From: a bacterium | GTDB taxonomy: Bacteria > CSSED10-310 > JAJRTK01 | Assembly: GCA_024278345.1 (NCBI GenBank) | Contig: JAJRTK010000230.1 | Span: 1 to 34,062, forward strand | Length of the DNA stretch: 34,062 nucleotides | Direction of reading: 5' to 3' | Shown: positions 1 to 8,282 of the stretch, piece after piece | Position numbering within the stretch: the stretch's first letter is position 1 | Layout: every line of letters starts with the position of its first letter | The notes under the pieces: generated by a model | Databases searched by the model: none | Told to the model about the DNA's origin: nothing | Seen by the model: the letters and a program-made list of their open reading frames with translations, nothing else | Translations under genes and position numbers: made by a program

Positions 1-1
1 G

Positions 2-130
2 AAGCTGAGCCTGGACAAGGGCGTCCTGGTCATCTTCGACCGCCGCCCCGAAGCGGCTCCCATCGGGGAGCGCTCCAAGATGGAGAAGCTCCGCCACGGG
101 GACCGGGAGATCACCCTCCTCCGGTTGTAG
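2..130 (+). CDS. C-terminal fragment of a probable AAA-ATPase / PD-(D/E)XK nuclease-like protein (5' end outside window)
   Basis: Only the last 42 residues and the TAG stop are in the window; the reading frame is open from base 2. The peptide contains GVLVIFDRR followed by a charged tail ending in EITLLRL. A hydrophobic strand ending in L-V-x-F-D-R-R close to the C-terminus is what I recall at the end of the large family of bacterial AAA-type ATPases that carry a C-terminal PD-(D/E)XK nuclease-like domain, many of them selfish or toxin-like and often patchily distributed. No catalytic residue of that family is in view, so the assignment rests on one short motif. The next gene is convergent (M16 peptidase), and a 156-bp interspersed repeat begins 8 bases after this stop. 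Confidence 0.45.
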   Translation, partial: KLSLDKGVLVIFDRRPEAAPIGERSKMEKLRHGDREITLLRL

Positions 131-138
131 GGGGTGCT

Positions 139-294
139 CCAGCCCTAGGGCAATGGATCGAAGGCGGCCAAAAAGGCGAGCAGCGGGCGCCGCGGGGAAC
201 TCGCGCCACAGGCGCGGGTCGAATCGATGTGAGCGGAACGCAACACAAAGAAAACAAAGGGTTTGCCAACAACTGCGCCCTAAAAGAAGCGCAC
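139..294 (-). repeat. Interspersed repeat, copy A (156 bp, near-identical to copy D)
   Basis: The reverse complement of this stretch matches 25421-25576 over its full 156 bases with about seven mismatches and no gaps by eye. It fills most of the convergent space between the truncated gene ending at 130 and the M16 gene ending at 333. It contains TTTTCTTTGTGTTGCGTTCC and a GC-rich block with a small hairpin. I see no reading frame in it that resembles a protein. Confidence 0.85.
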
Positions 295-332
295 GGCCTG
301 AATTCCGGAAATGAGCAATGTGCAACAGACTC

Positions 333-3059
333 CTAGCTGCTGGCGGCATTGCTTCTCCTGGGACTCCTGACGGCACCGTGACTCAACAACTCCTCCAAGT
401 TCCCCGTGGAACTGGTGACGGGGCCAACCCCCACCATGGTGAAATGATCGGGGTGGAGGTACTTTTGCGCCACGCGCTGGACATCGTCGGTCCCCACTTT
501 TGCCAGCGACTCCAAGAAACGCCCATGTTCATCGAAGCCCCACCCATACTGTTGGCATGTCAAGGCATAAGCAGCCAGGGCCCGGTTAGTCTGGAACATG
601 AAAGGTGATTGGTTCCTAAGATAGGACAAGACCCGCCTGATCTCACTCTTGAAAACCGGCTCACGCTGAATACGCTCCACTTCCTGTCGGATCCCCTTCA
701 AGGCCTGGGCTCCCTTTTCCGGCGAAGTCCCGATATAAGCAAGAAAAACTCCGGGGTCGATCCCCGCGGATCTCGACAGCGACGCATGAACCGTGTAGGC
801 AAGTCCTTCCCGATCCCGAAGCCGTTGAGACAGCCGATCCGTGAAGCCCGCGCCAACACCAAGGATGTTGTCCATCACCACGACTGCCGGATAGTCGGGA
901 TTCGTACGACGAATCCCAAGGTGGCCCACATAAAGATGCAATTGCTCCTTTTCCCTATGCAAAAACTTGGATCGGACCGCTCGCTGGAGTCTGGGAGACC
1001 GGGGCGGCTGCCTCTTACCGGACGATTCTTGAGCCTTCCAGTCTCCAAAAACTCTCTCCACGAGTTCCCGGACGCAAGAAATCTCAAAGTCTCCCGCAAG
1101 CGCCAATACCGCCTCGCCAGGATGAAAAGAAGCCTCGTACTCCCGCATCAGTTGCCTACGGGTAAGCCCAGAGACCGTCCTCCGATAACCCACCAATGGC
1201 CGGCGGGCTGGATGTCTAGGGAACACGAGCTCGTTGAACAAGCGGCGGCCAATTTGCCTTGGCTCCTCTTCAATGCTGGAAATAAGGCTGAGCTGCTCAC
1301 GGAGGCGGTCCTGGAGCTTCTCCTCCGGAAAAATGGAATTCCTGGCGATGTCCGCCATGAGGTCGAGCCCTTGACCCAGGTCTCTGGATAGGGTCTCCAC
1401 GGCGATCCGGGACATCATGTAGCCGCCGAAACTAATCAAATCGGCTCCCATGGATTCGGCCTCCGAAGCGAGCTGTACCGCCGTGCGCCGCTCCGTTCCC
1501 TCCAGGAGCATCTTGCCAAGAAGAAAGCTCAGTCCGGACTCTTTCTCCCCCTCGTAACGGGAGCCGGTAGGAACCATGAGCTCCGCGTAAACTCCCGGCA
1601 CCAGATGACGGGGTAGGCAAAGCACCTTCAAGCCGTTTCTCAAAGCGAAACTCTCGCAGCTCACCTCGAACCTTTGGATCGTCCGGGATAACCCCTGGGG
1701 ACGCCACTTCCGCCTGGAGGGCACAGGCTGGAGCACGGGGCCTGACACCGCTGCGCCGGAGCTGCCGGACAGACCTCTCTTCCCCCTTCCCCAAAAGATG
1801 ACACCGGGGTTTTGCGATACCGGTACCAAATGCCCCACCGTCCTGTTCAAAGGCCGAAAATACCGCCTCACAACCCCCTGAATCTCCCCGGGCGAGATCC
1901 CGGCGATGAGACTGGGCAACCGCTCAAGGCGGCTGATTCCACCACAACTCCAGGCTTCCCCGATCTCTGTCGCCTGCGCTTCGGCTGTCTGGTGCTCCAG
2001 AATCCAATCGGCCTCAAACAGCTTCTTGCATCGCTCCAGCTCTCCAAGAGTCGGCCCCTTTTCCGCCAAACGATCCAGCTCCTGGAGTATGACCTGTTCC
2101 ACGCGCTCCAAATTGGAGCCGCGGTGGAGCTCCGTGGCCACTGAAAAAAGATAGGGATCCATCGTCTCAAAATAGGACGTCTCCACCCAGCTCACTAGCT
2201 TTTCCTTGTCTACCAACCGCTTGTGCAACCGACTTGTGCGACCACTGGTCAGCAGAATGTCAAGGAGCAACAGGGCGGGAGCCTCTTGGTGAGCGGCTTC
2301 CGGAACATGGAAAGCCATGGTCAAGCGAGGCAACTGGCAATCCCGCTCCAGGACCACCCTTCTCTCGGCACGCTGAGGCGGCTCCGCGATCCCGCGACCA
2401 ACCAGGCTGACGGGCTCCAGATCACCGAACTGACGCTCCACTTCCACGTAAGCCCTATCGACATCGAAATCGCCAACCATCACAATCAGGGCGTTGTTCG
2501 GAACGTAATGACCCCTGTAAAATGCCCACATCTCCTCCGGAGTCAAGCGCTCGAGGTCTTCCATCCACCCCACCACCGGCTGGCCGTACGGATGGACAGA
2601 GAAAGCCAGCCGATTCACCTCCTCCATTAAAAGCCCCTCGGGAGAATCCATCTCGATGCTCCGCTCTTCCAGCACGACCCTTTTTTCAAGCTCGAACTCG
2701 CGGCGCTCCAAAAGAGAGTTGCGAATACGATCTCCCTCGATCCCCAGAGCGACTTTCCACCGGTCGCTAGAAAAATTGAAGTAGTAGGCTGTATAATCAA
2801 GCCAGGTAAATGCATTGTTCACACCGCCATACCGCTGCGTAATCCGATCAATCATGCCCCGGGGAAGACTCGGCGTCCCCTTGAACATCATGTGCTCCAA
2901 AAAATGCGAAATCCCCGAACAACCCGCCTTTTCGTCGCCAGAGCCCACGCGATACCAAATCATCGTGGAGGTGATGGGAAGCCCGGGAACCGACCGAGCA
3001 ATGAAACTCAAGCCGTTCTCAAGGGTTCGATGCACCAGATCGGAAGGAAAACCGAACAA
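333..3059 (-). CDS. Two-lobed M16 family zinc metallopeptidase (pitrilysin/insulinase-like)
   Basis: A 908-residue protein built of two fused M16 halves. The N-terminal half carries the inverted zinc motif HFLEH (H52, E55, H56), and the third zinc ligand is expected among the glutamates near residues 131-132 (VVLEERS). The second half starts near residue 455 (FALRNGLKVLCLP) and has the M16 fold but no HxxEH, so it should be the inactive partner lobe of the closed chamber. M16 enzymes degrade or process peptides and unfolded polypeptides. I see no clear signal peptide. The start is TTG at 3059, chosen because AAGGAG lies 7 bases upstream and the protein begins just before the conserved first strand (VHRTLENGLSFI). 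It is divergent from the secreted TPR gene. The family is certain; substrate and cellular location are not. Confidence 0.93.
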   Translation of the reverse strand: MFGFPSDLVHRTLENGLSFIARSVPGLPITSTMIWYRVGSGDEKAGCSGISHFLEHMMFKGTPSLPRGMIDRITQRYGGVNNAFTWLDYTAYYFNFSSDRWKVALGIEGDRIRNSLLERREFELEKRVVLEERSIEMDSPEGLLMEEVNRLAFSVHPYGQPVVGWMEDLERLTPEEMWAFYRGHYVPNNALIVMVGDFDVDRAYVEVERQFGDLEPVSLVGRGIAEPPQRAERRVVLERDCQLPRLTMAFHVPEAAHQEAPALLLLDILLTSGRTSRLHKRLVDKEKLVSWVETSYFETMDPYLFSVATELHRGSNLERVEQVILQELDRLAEKGPTLGELERCKKLFEADWILEHQTAEAQATEIGEAWSCGGISRLERLPSLIAGISPGEIQGVVRRYFRPLNRTVGHLVPVSQNPGVIFWGRGKRGLSGSSGAAVSGPVLQPVPSRRKWRPQGLSRTIQRFEVSCESFALRNGLKVLCLPRHLVPGVYAELMVPTGSRYEGEKESGLSFLLGKMLLEGTERRTAVQLASEAESMGADLISFGGYMMSRIAVETLSRDLGQGLDLMADIARNSIFPEEKLQDRLREQLSLISSIEEEPRQIGRRLFNELVFPRHPARRPLVGYRRTVSGLTRRQLMREYEASFHPGEAVLALAGDFEISCVRELVERVFGDWKAQESSGKRQPPRSPRLQRAVRSKFLHREKEQLHLYVGHLGIRRTNPDYPAVVVMDNILGVGAGFTDRLSQRLRDREGLAYTVHASLSRSAGIDPGVFLAYIGTSPEKGAQALKGIRQEVERIQREPVFKSEIRRVLSYLRNQSPFMFQTNRALAAYALTCQQYGWGFDEHGRFLESLAKVGTDDVQRVAQKYLHPDHFTMVGVGPVTSSTGNLEELLSHGAVRSPRRSNAASS

Positions 3060-3150
3060 CCTGTCTCTCCTTGTTTTTTCAAAGTCTACGAAACCCCACT
3101 ACAGGCGCGCCGCCAGATGGTTTTCACTCCAAGAAAAGCAGGCCGGGAGC

Positions 3151-3212
3151 CTCTTCTTTCTTTTGATTGTCTTCCGCTCCCATCGGGCGCAAGCCTGCAC
3201 CCGCTACTCGCC
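3151..3212 (+). repeat. Interspersed repeat family, short copy B
   Basis: The order TTTCTTTTGATTG, then TTCCGCTCCCATCGG, a GC-rich spacer and CTACTCGCC is shared with copies A, C, D and E. The spacer length and sequence vary between copies. This copy lies in the 217-bp divergent region between the M16 gene and the TPR gene. Confidence 0.55.
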
Positions 3213-3276
3213 TCTCACGGCGCCAAGCTGCGGCTTCGCACCGTCCACCGATCCTACCAACCAGAGGGAGGCTATC

Positions 3277-4017
3277 ATGATCCGTCGGTTTCTTGTTCTC
3301 GCCACCGCGACTCTGTTTCTTGGGATGCTTTCGAACTCTCCCGCAAAGGCCACGCAAACTGGCCACCAGGAAGCCGGAACCGCACCTCCTGAACCACCTT
3401 CGAAAATGAAAGAAGGAGCCCCGCAAGCACCGGATCCCGACGCACTTCTCCAAGAAGGCGAATCCATGCTGGAAAACGGAAACTACGGGGGGGCAAGTCG
3501 TACGGCAAAACAAGTCCTGGAAATCAAGCCCAACGACGCCCGAGGAGAACTGCTCCTTGGACGCGCACTCCTGGCGCAAGACCGAATTCTCGATTCCATC
3601 CGCCATCTCCGCCGAGCCAAGACCATCGATCCCGACGATCCCCAGTGCTTTTACTACCTTGGCAAAGCCCTGGAACTCCAGAAAAAGACCGACGAGGCCA
3701 TCCAAGCCTACAGGGCGGCGCTCGAGGCTGATCCCGATTACGCCAGGGCCCACTACTACCTAGGACAACTCCTTTACTACGAAAAAAACGAAAAAGAAGC
3801 CGCCGTCAAGCACTGGGAGAAGGCTGCGGAACTCCACCCGGAAAACGGCCTGACCTTCAAATACCTGGGAGCAGGCTACGCCTATCTGGGACAGTTTGCC
3901 AAGGCGAAAAAAGCTCTCCTCAGAGCCCAAGAACTCGAGCCCAACGACTTCCAGGTCACGTCGATGCTCCAGTGGATGGACCAAAACCTGGCGATTCGGG
4001 ACGAAACGCCCCAATAG
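3277..4017 (+). CDS. Secreted tetratricopeptide-repeat protein
   Basis: A 246-residue protein. The ATG at 3277 has GAGGGAGG about 6 bases upstream and opens a classical signal peptide: basic MIRR, a hydrophobic core, and a probable cleavage after SPAKA near residue 24. After a proline- and charge-rich linker come about five TPR units (roughly residues 55-235), with characteristic phrases such as RGELLLGRALLAQ, CFYYLGKALELQKK and ARAHYYLGQLLYYEK. TPRs are protein-protein interaction scaffolds; no enzymatic domain is present. The protein should be periplasmic. It is convergent with the UXS gene (17-bp gap) and divergent from the M16 peptidase. A specific function cannot be assigned. Confidence 0.85.
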   Translation: MIRRFLVLATATLFLGMLSNSPAKATQTGHQEAGTAPPEPPSKMKEGAPQAPDPDALLQEGESMLENGNYGGASRTAKQVLEIKPNDARGELLLGRALLAQDRILDSIRHLRRAKTIDPDDPQCFYYLGKALELQKKTDEAIQAYRAALEADPDYARAHYYLGQLLYYEKNEKEAAVKHWEKAAELHPENGLTFKYLGAGYAYLGQFAKAKKALLRAQELEPNDFQVTSMLQWMDQNLAIRDETPQ

Positions 4018-4034
4018 AGCCCTTCCAGAAAGAG

Positions 4035-4970
4035 CTACAGCTCGATCTCGCCTCTGAAATAGCCGATGGTTTTTGCAAGACCTTCATCAAGATCCACCAC
4101 AGGCTCCCAGCCTAGTAGCCGCTTGGCCTTGCCGATGTCGGGTTGCCGAACCTTGGGATCATCGACGGGCAATTCCTTGCGCACGATCTTCTCATGGCTC
4201 CCCGTTGCCAGAAGTACGCGTTCCGCGAATTCCAGGATGGTCATCTCCAACGGGTTGCCCAGGTTGACCGGCTCGAAATGTTCCGCCTGCATCAACCGGT
4301 AGATCCCTTCCACCAAATCATCGACATAACAGAAAGATCGCGTCTGGGAACCATCACCATAGACCGTGAGCGGCTCGTTTCGAAGTGCTTGGAGAATAAA
4401 GTTCGGCACTACGCGCCCATCGTTCATCCGCATCCTTGGGCCATACGTGTTGAAGATGCGTACGATCCTCGCCTTCAAATCGTGGACCCGATGGTACGCC
4501 GTGGTGATCGCTTCAGCATACCGCTTGGCCTCGTCGTAAACGCCCCGCGGGCCAATGGGGTTGACGTTGCCCCAGTAATCCTCCGGTTGCGGATGAATCA
4601 GCGGATCGCCATACACTTCCGACGTCGATGCAAGAAGAAACCCAGCGCCCTTGACCTTCGCCAGCCCCAAGGCATTGTGCGTCCCCAGGGCTCCCACCTT
4701 GAGGGTGTGGATCGAGTGAATGAGGTAATCCACCGGACTGGCGGGACTCGCAAAGTGAAGTACGAAATCCAGAGGACCATCGATGGAGATAAACTGCGTC
4801 ACATCCCCCTTGATGAACTCGCAGGCACCAGTCGATAGGGCACCTTCCAGATTCTTCAGCCGCCCCGTGAGAAGATTGTCCAGCACGATCACCTCATGCC
4901 CTTCCGCAATGAGGCGATCCGCAAGGTGCGAACCCAAAAAGCCCGCGCCTCCTGTCACCAATACCCGCAT
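4035..4970 (-). CDS. UDP-glucuronate decarboxylase (UDP-xylose synthase), extended SDR family
   Basis: A 311-residue NAD-dependent extended short-chain dehydrogenase that should convert UDP-glucuronate to UDP-xylose for surface polysaccharide synthesis. The N-terminal Rossmann motif is [10 protein letters not shown] (residues 6-15). The UXS-specific block TSEVYGDP, then [18 protein letters not shown] and the catalytic YDEAK (Y145, K149) are all present, as is [10 protein letters not shown] in the substrate-binding region. The ATG at 4970 has AAAGGAG about 9 bases upstream. It follows the nuoN stop by only 22 bp on the same strand, so it is probably the distal gene of the nuo transcript although it is functionally unrelated. 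Length is as expected for bacterial UXS. dTDP-glucose 4,6-dehydratase is the nearest alternative, but the signature favours UXS. Confidence 0.9.
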   Translation of the reverse strand: MRVLVTGGAGFLGSHLADRLIAEGHEVIVLDNLLTGRLKNLEGALSTGACEFIKGDVTQFISIDGPLDFVLHFASPASPVDYLIHSIHTLKVGALGTHNALGLAKVKGAGFLLASTSEVYGDPLIHPQPEDYWGNVNPIGPRGVYDEAKRYAEAITTAYHRVHDLKARIVRIFNTYGPRMRMNDGRVVPNFILQALRNEPLTVYGDGSQTRSFCYVDDLVEGIYRLMQAEHFEPVNLGNPLEMTILEFAERVLLATGSHEKIVRKELPVDDPKVRQPDIGKAKRLLGWEPVVDLDEGLAKTIGYFRGEIEL

Positions 4971-4992
4971 ACCCGGAGACTCCTTTCCCTAT

Positions 4993-6483
4993 CTAATGCC
5001 ATAGCTGCAAAACGCCTGACTGGGCTAGATGGACCCAGGTTTGCGGCAAAATCCCGAATAAAACGGTGGCCACGGCGCAGACGATAAGGGAAATCGTGAG
5101 ACCCCGGGTCGGGTAAAAGACATGCCGTTCCACCGGAGGCCGCATGTACATGTACATCCCCAGCCCCATATAGTAATAAAGTGAAATCGTCGATGTCAGC
5201 AGGCCGATCAAGGCCAACACCGTGTAACCGCTCCCGATGGCCGCTGCGAAAATGTAAAACTTCCCCACAAAACCGATGGTCGGCGGGATCCCGGTCAGCG
5301 ACAACAAAAAGATCATCATCACCGCAGCAAGCCAGGGCCGCGTCTGCGCCAAACCCGAATAATCCTCGTAAGACTCGTGCTGCCCTTCCCGGCCAAGATA
5401 GATCACCACCGCGAAAGCTCCGATATTCGCGAAGAGATAGCCAAACAGATAGAAGAGCAATGATGTCAAACCGTCGGGAAGCCCCACCACTGACCCCGGC
5501 TTCATCGAGGCGATGAGCCCAACCAACAAATAGCCCCCATGGCCGATGGCCGAATAGGCAAGCATCCTCTTGACATTATTTTGGACAACAGCCACGACGT
5601 TGCCCAAAACCATGGAACCCACTGCCAAAACGATGAGCATCGATGCCCACACAGAACTCTGCAGACCCCCGAAAGAAACCACCATGAGCCGCGCAAATGC
5701 CGCAATGGCCGCCGCCTTGGTCCCAACGCTCATAAAGGCCACAACCGGCGTCGGGGCACCCATATAAACATCCGGAGTCCACAGGTGGAAGGGCACCGCG
5801 CTCACCTTGAAGCCAAAACCGGCCACAAGCAGGACCATGGCCACCAAAAGCGGCGGGGAGACCGGCAACGAAGCAAGGGAATGCTGCAAAGCCATCAGAT
5901 TGGTCGTTCCAGTCAAACCGTAGATCAAGGAGATACCGTAAAGTAGCAAAGCCGACGAAAAACCCCCAAGAAGGAAATACTTCAAACCCGCTTCCGTCGA
6001 TCGGCGGTTGGCACGAAGAAAGGCCGCCAAAACATACAAGGGCAGCGACATCAGCTCCAGCCCAAGGTAGATCGTCAGTAAATTGGCGCCCGACGCCATC
6101 ACCATCATGCCCACTGAAGAAAAAAGCAGAAGCTCGTAAAATTCAGCAACATAGATCCCCTCGTTCCGGAGGTAACGACCGGAAATGAAGACCACCAACA
6201 AAGCTCCTAGCAGCACCACCATCTTGATGAATTGGGAATAGCCATCCACCACCAGCATCCCTGAAAACGCCTCGGACTGCGAGTCGGGCCAACCGATCCA
6301 GACGATGGCCAGAGACAGAAGCAACCCCATGACCGTAACCTGAACGATCAGTTCCCGCCGCTTGGCCGGTAGAAAAAGATCGAGCATCAGTATCAGCAGT
6401 CCGACTCCCACGAGCAACAGCTCGGGAGCTGTGCTCAGGAAATCCGAGCTGTTGACATAGTCCAGCGGATTGAAGCCGGTCAT
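4993..6483 (-). CDS. nuoN: NADH-quinone oxidoreductase subunit N
   Basis: A 496-residue, about 14-helix antiporter-like subunit of the complex I membrane arm, which couples quinone reduction to proton translocation. Diagnostic segments are [16 protein letters not shown] (the helix-5 glutamate) and [19 protein letters not shown] (the lysine helix and following loop). Its ATG overlaps the nuoM stop as ATGA, and GGAGGAG lies 7 bases upstream inside nuoM, so the two genes should be translationally coupled. It is the last complex I gene of the operon. Length and topology are typical. Confidence 0.97.
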   Translation of the reverse strand: MTGFNPLDYVNSSDFLSTAPELLLVGVGLLILMLDLFLPAKRRELIVQVTVMGLLLSLAIVWIGWPDSQSEAFSGMLVVDGYSQFIKMVVLLGALLVVFISGRYLRNEGIYVAEFYELLLFSSVGMMVMASGANLLTIYLGLELMSLPLYVLAAFLRANRRSTEAGLKYFLLGGFSSALLLYGISLIYGLTGTTNLMALQHSLASLPVSPPLLVAMVLLVAGFGFKVSAVPFHLWTPDVYMGAPTPVVAFMSVGTKAAAIAAFARLMVVSFGGLQSSVWASMLIVLAVGSMVLGNVVAVVQNNVKRMLAYSAIGHGGYLLVGLIASMKPGSVVGLPDGLTSLLFYLFGYLFANIGAFAVVIYLGREGQHESYEDYSGLAQTRPWLAAVMMIFLLSLTGIPPTIGFVGKFYIFAAAIGSGYTVLALIGLLTSTISLYYYMGLGMYMYMRPPVERHVFYPTRGLTISLIVCAVATVLFGILPQTWVHLAQSGVLQLWH

Positions 6484-8207
6484 CGGCTTTCTCCTCCACC
6501 AACGGAAGCACTATGTCTATCCCAATCTCCACCTTCTCGCGGCAGGCTCCAAACGACCTGGCCCGACACCCTATCGCTCCGGGAAACGGCGGCGGACTCC
6601 GGGGCCAAAAGAGAGCCCTCCTCTTTTCCGGCGACACCATGGGATTGCTGAAGAGAGGTCCGGTGCTTGTAGTTGGTGTACGCGCCATACGACGCTTCGT
6701 TTGCTTTCCGAACCCATTCCACCGTCGCTCGTGTGCTGGTATCCAATTTCTCGAACAGTGGCTTGGGATACAAACCTATCCAAAACATGAGTACGATCAA
6801 CGGAGCCAGGGTGAGAATCTCGCGGAGGTCAAGATCCTTCAGCGCCTGGTTTTCCGGCTTGTCGCAAGGACCGAACATCACCCTTTGGTAGAGCCACAAC
6901 ATGTAAGCGGCTCCCATAATAATGCCCAATGCCGCAATGGCTGCCCACACCTTTGATACCTGGAAGATACCCAAAAGAATGGTGAACTCGCCGATAAACC
7001 CGTTGAGACCAGGCATTCCGATGGAAGAAAGCGTGGCGATAAGAAACAACATCGCATAGACGGGCATCTTCGCGGAAAGACCTCCAAAGTCCGCGATGGC
7101 CTTCGTGTGGCGCCGCTCATAGATAAGGCCCACGATCAGAAAGAGAGCGCCGGTGGAGAGACCGTGGTTCACCATCTGGATGGTTCCCCCGGCGATTCCT
7201 TCGTAGTTCAGGGCAAAAATTCCCGCCGTGACAAAACCCATGTGGCTCACTGACGAATAGGCGATGAGCTTTTTCATGTCCGACTGCATCATCGCCACAA
7301 GAGCCCCATAGATGATGGCCACCAGCGACAGCGTCATGAGAAACGGCGCCCACGCAATGCTCGCTTCAGGCAACAATGGCAACGAGAATCGGAGAAAGGC
7401 GTAAGCCCCCATCTTCAGCAGGACGCCGGCAAGAATGACCGAGCCGGCCGTTGGCGCCTGAACGTGAGCATCGGGAAGCCACGTGTGGAACGGCACCATC
7501 GGTACCTTGATGGCAAACCCGACAAACAAGAGCAAGAATGCCCACCACTGAGTCGATTTGCCCAGGAAAAAATCTCCCTGAGCACTCAGCGGAAACTGCA
7601 TGAGCTTGACCAAATCGAAGGTGCTCAGTCCCCCAGACGCTTCCTTGTAATGGAAGTAGATGAGGAGGATACCAATGAGCATCAGCACGGAGCCGAAGAG
7701 CGTGTAGAGGAAAAACTTGATGGCCGCGTACAGCTTCTGCTCCCCTCCCCATACGCCGATCAGGAAGTACATGGGCACCAGCATCACTTCCCAGAAAACG
7801 TAAAACAGGAAGAGGTCCAGAGAAACGAAGGCACCGATCATTCCCGTCTCCAGAAGGAGCAGGAATGCGTAGAATTCTCTCTCCCGTTCGGTGATCCCAG
7901 AAAACGAGCAGTAGATCGAAATCAGTGACAAAAGAGCAGTCAGGATGACCAACACCATGCTCAGCCCATCGACTCCGATGTGATACTCGATCCCGAAACT
8001 CTCGATCCAGGCGACCTTCGTCTCCCACTGGAAACCCGTGGCGCCAGCGTCAAAACCGATCCACAGAGGAACTGAGCAAAGAAGCTCTATCCCCGCTGTC
8101 AAGGTCGCCAACCATTTGGCATAGCTCTTGTCCAGGCCGAATGTCGGCATCAAAGCGATGGCCGCAACCCCAACAAGAGGAAAGAAGATCAAAAAAGTCA
8201 GTAACAT
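6480..8207 (-). CDS. nuoM: NADH-quinone oxidoreductase subunit M
   Basis: A 575-residue antiporter-like proton-pumping subunit of complex I. It shows the conserved glutamate helix (YVFWEVMLVPMYFLIGVWGG) and the lysine plus HTWLPDAH block (FAIKVPMVPFHTWLPDAH). The start is the ATG at 8207, with GGAGGAAGAG directly upstream; an in-frame GTG 12 bases earlier is less likely. The protein runs roughly 65 residues past the final helix with a hydrophilic tail (from about residue 510) that typical NuoM proteins lack. The 3' end overlaps nuoN by 4 bp; the gap to nuoL upstream is 75 bp. Confidence 0.97.
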   Translation of the reverse strand: MLLTFLIFFPLVGVAAIALMPTFGLDKSYAKWLATLTAGIELLCSVPLWIGFDAGATGFQWETKVAWIESFGIEYHIGVDGLSMVLVILTALLSLISIYCSFSGITEREREFYAFLLLLETGMIGAFVSLDLFLFYVFWEVMLVPMYFLIGVWGGEQKLYAAIKFFLYTLFGSVLMLIGILLIYFHYKEASGGLSTFDLVKLMQFPLSAQGDFFLGKSTQWWAFLLLFVGFAIKVPMVPFHTWLPDAHVQAPTAGSVILAGVLLKMGAYAFLRFSLPLLPEASIAWAPFLMTLSLVAIIYGALVAMMQSDMKKLIAYSSVSHMGFVTAGIFALNYEGIAGGTIQMVNHGLSTGALFLIVGLIYERRHTKAIADFGGLSAKMPVYAMLFLIATLSSIGMPGLNGFIGEFTILLGIFQVSKVWAAIAALGIIMGAAYMLWLYQRVMFGPCDKPENQALKDLDLREILTLAPLIVLMFWIGLYPKPLFEKLDTSTRATVEWVRKANEASYGAYTNYKHRTSLQQSHGVAGKEEGSLLAPESAAVSRSDRVSGQVVWSLPREGGDWDRHSASVGGGESR

Positions 8208-8282
8208 CTCTTCCTCCACTCGAACTCTGCTGCCACTTCGGCAAGACGAGGCCGAGTTATCCCATGCGCCTCTTGAAATCCT

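Noticed and set aside
609-1391. A 260-codon plus-strand frame inside the M16 gene
   Set aside because: It is antisense to clear M16 sequence, has no recognisable motif and no ribosome-binding site; it is a by-product of codon composition.
4143-4838. A 231-codon plus-strand frame opposite the UXS gene
   Set aside because: It is entirely antisense to a gene with conserved catalytic motifs; no independent support.
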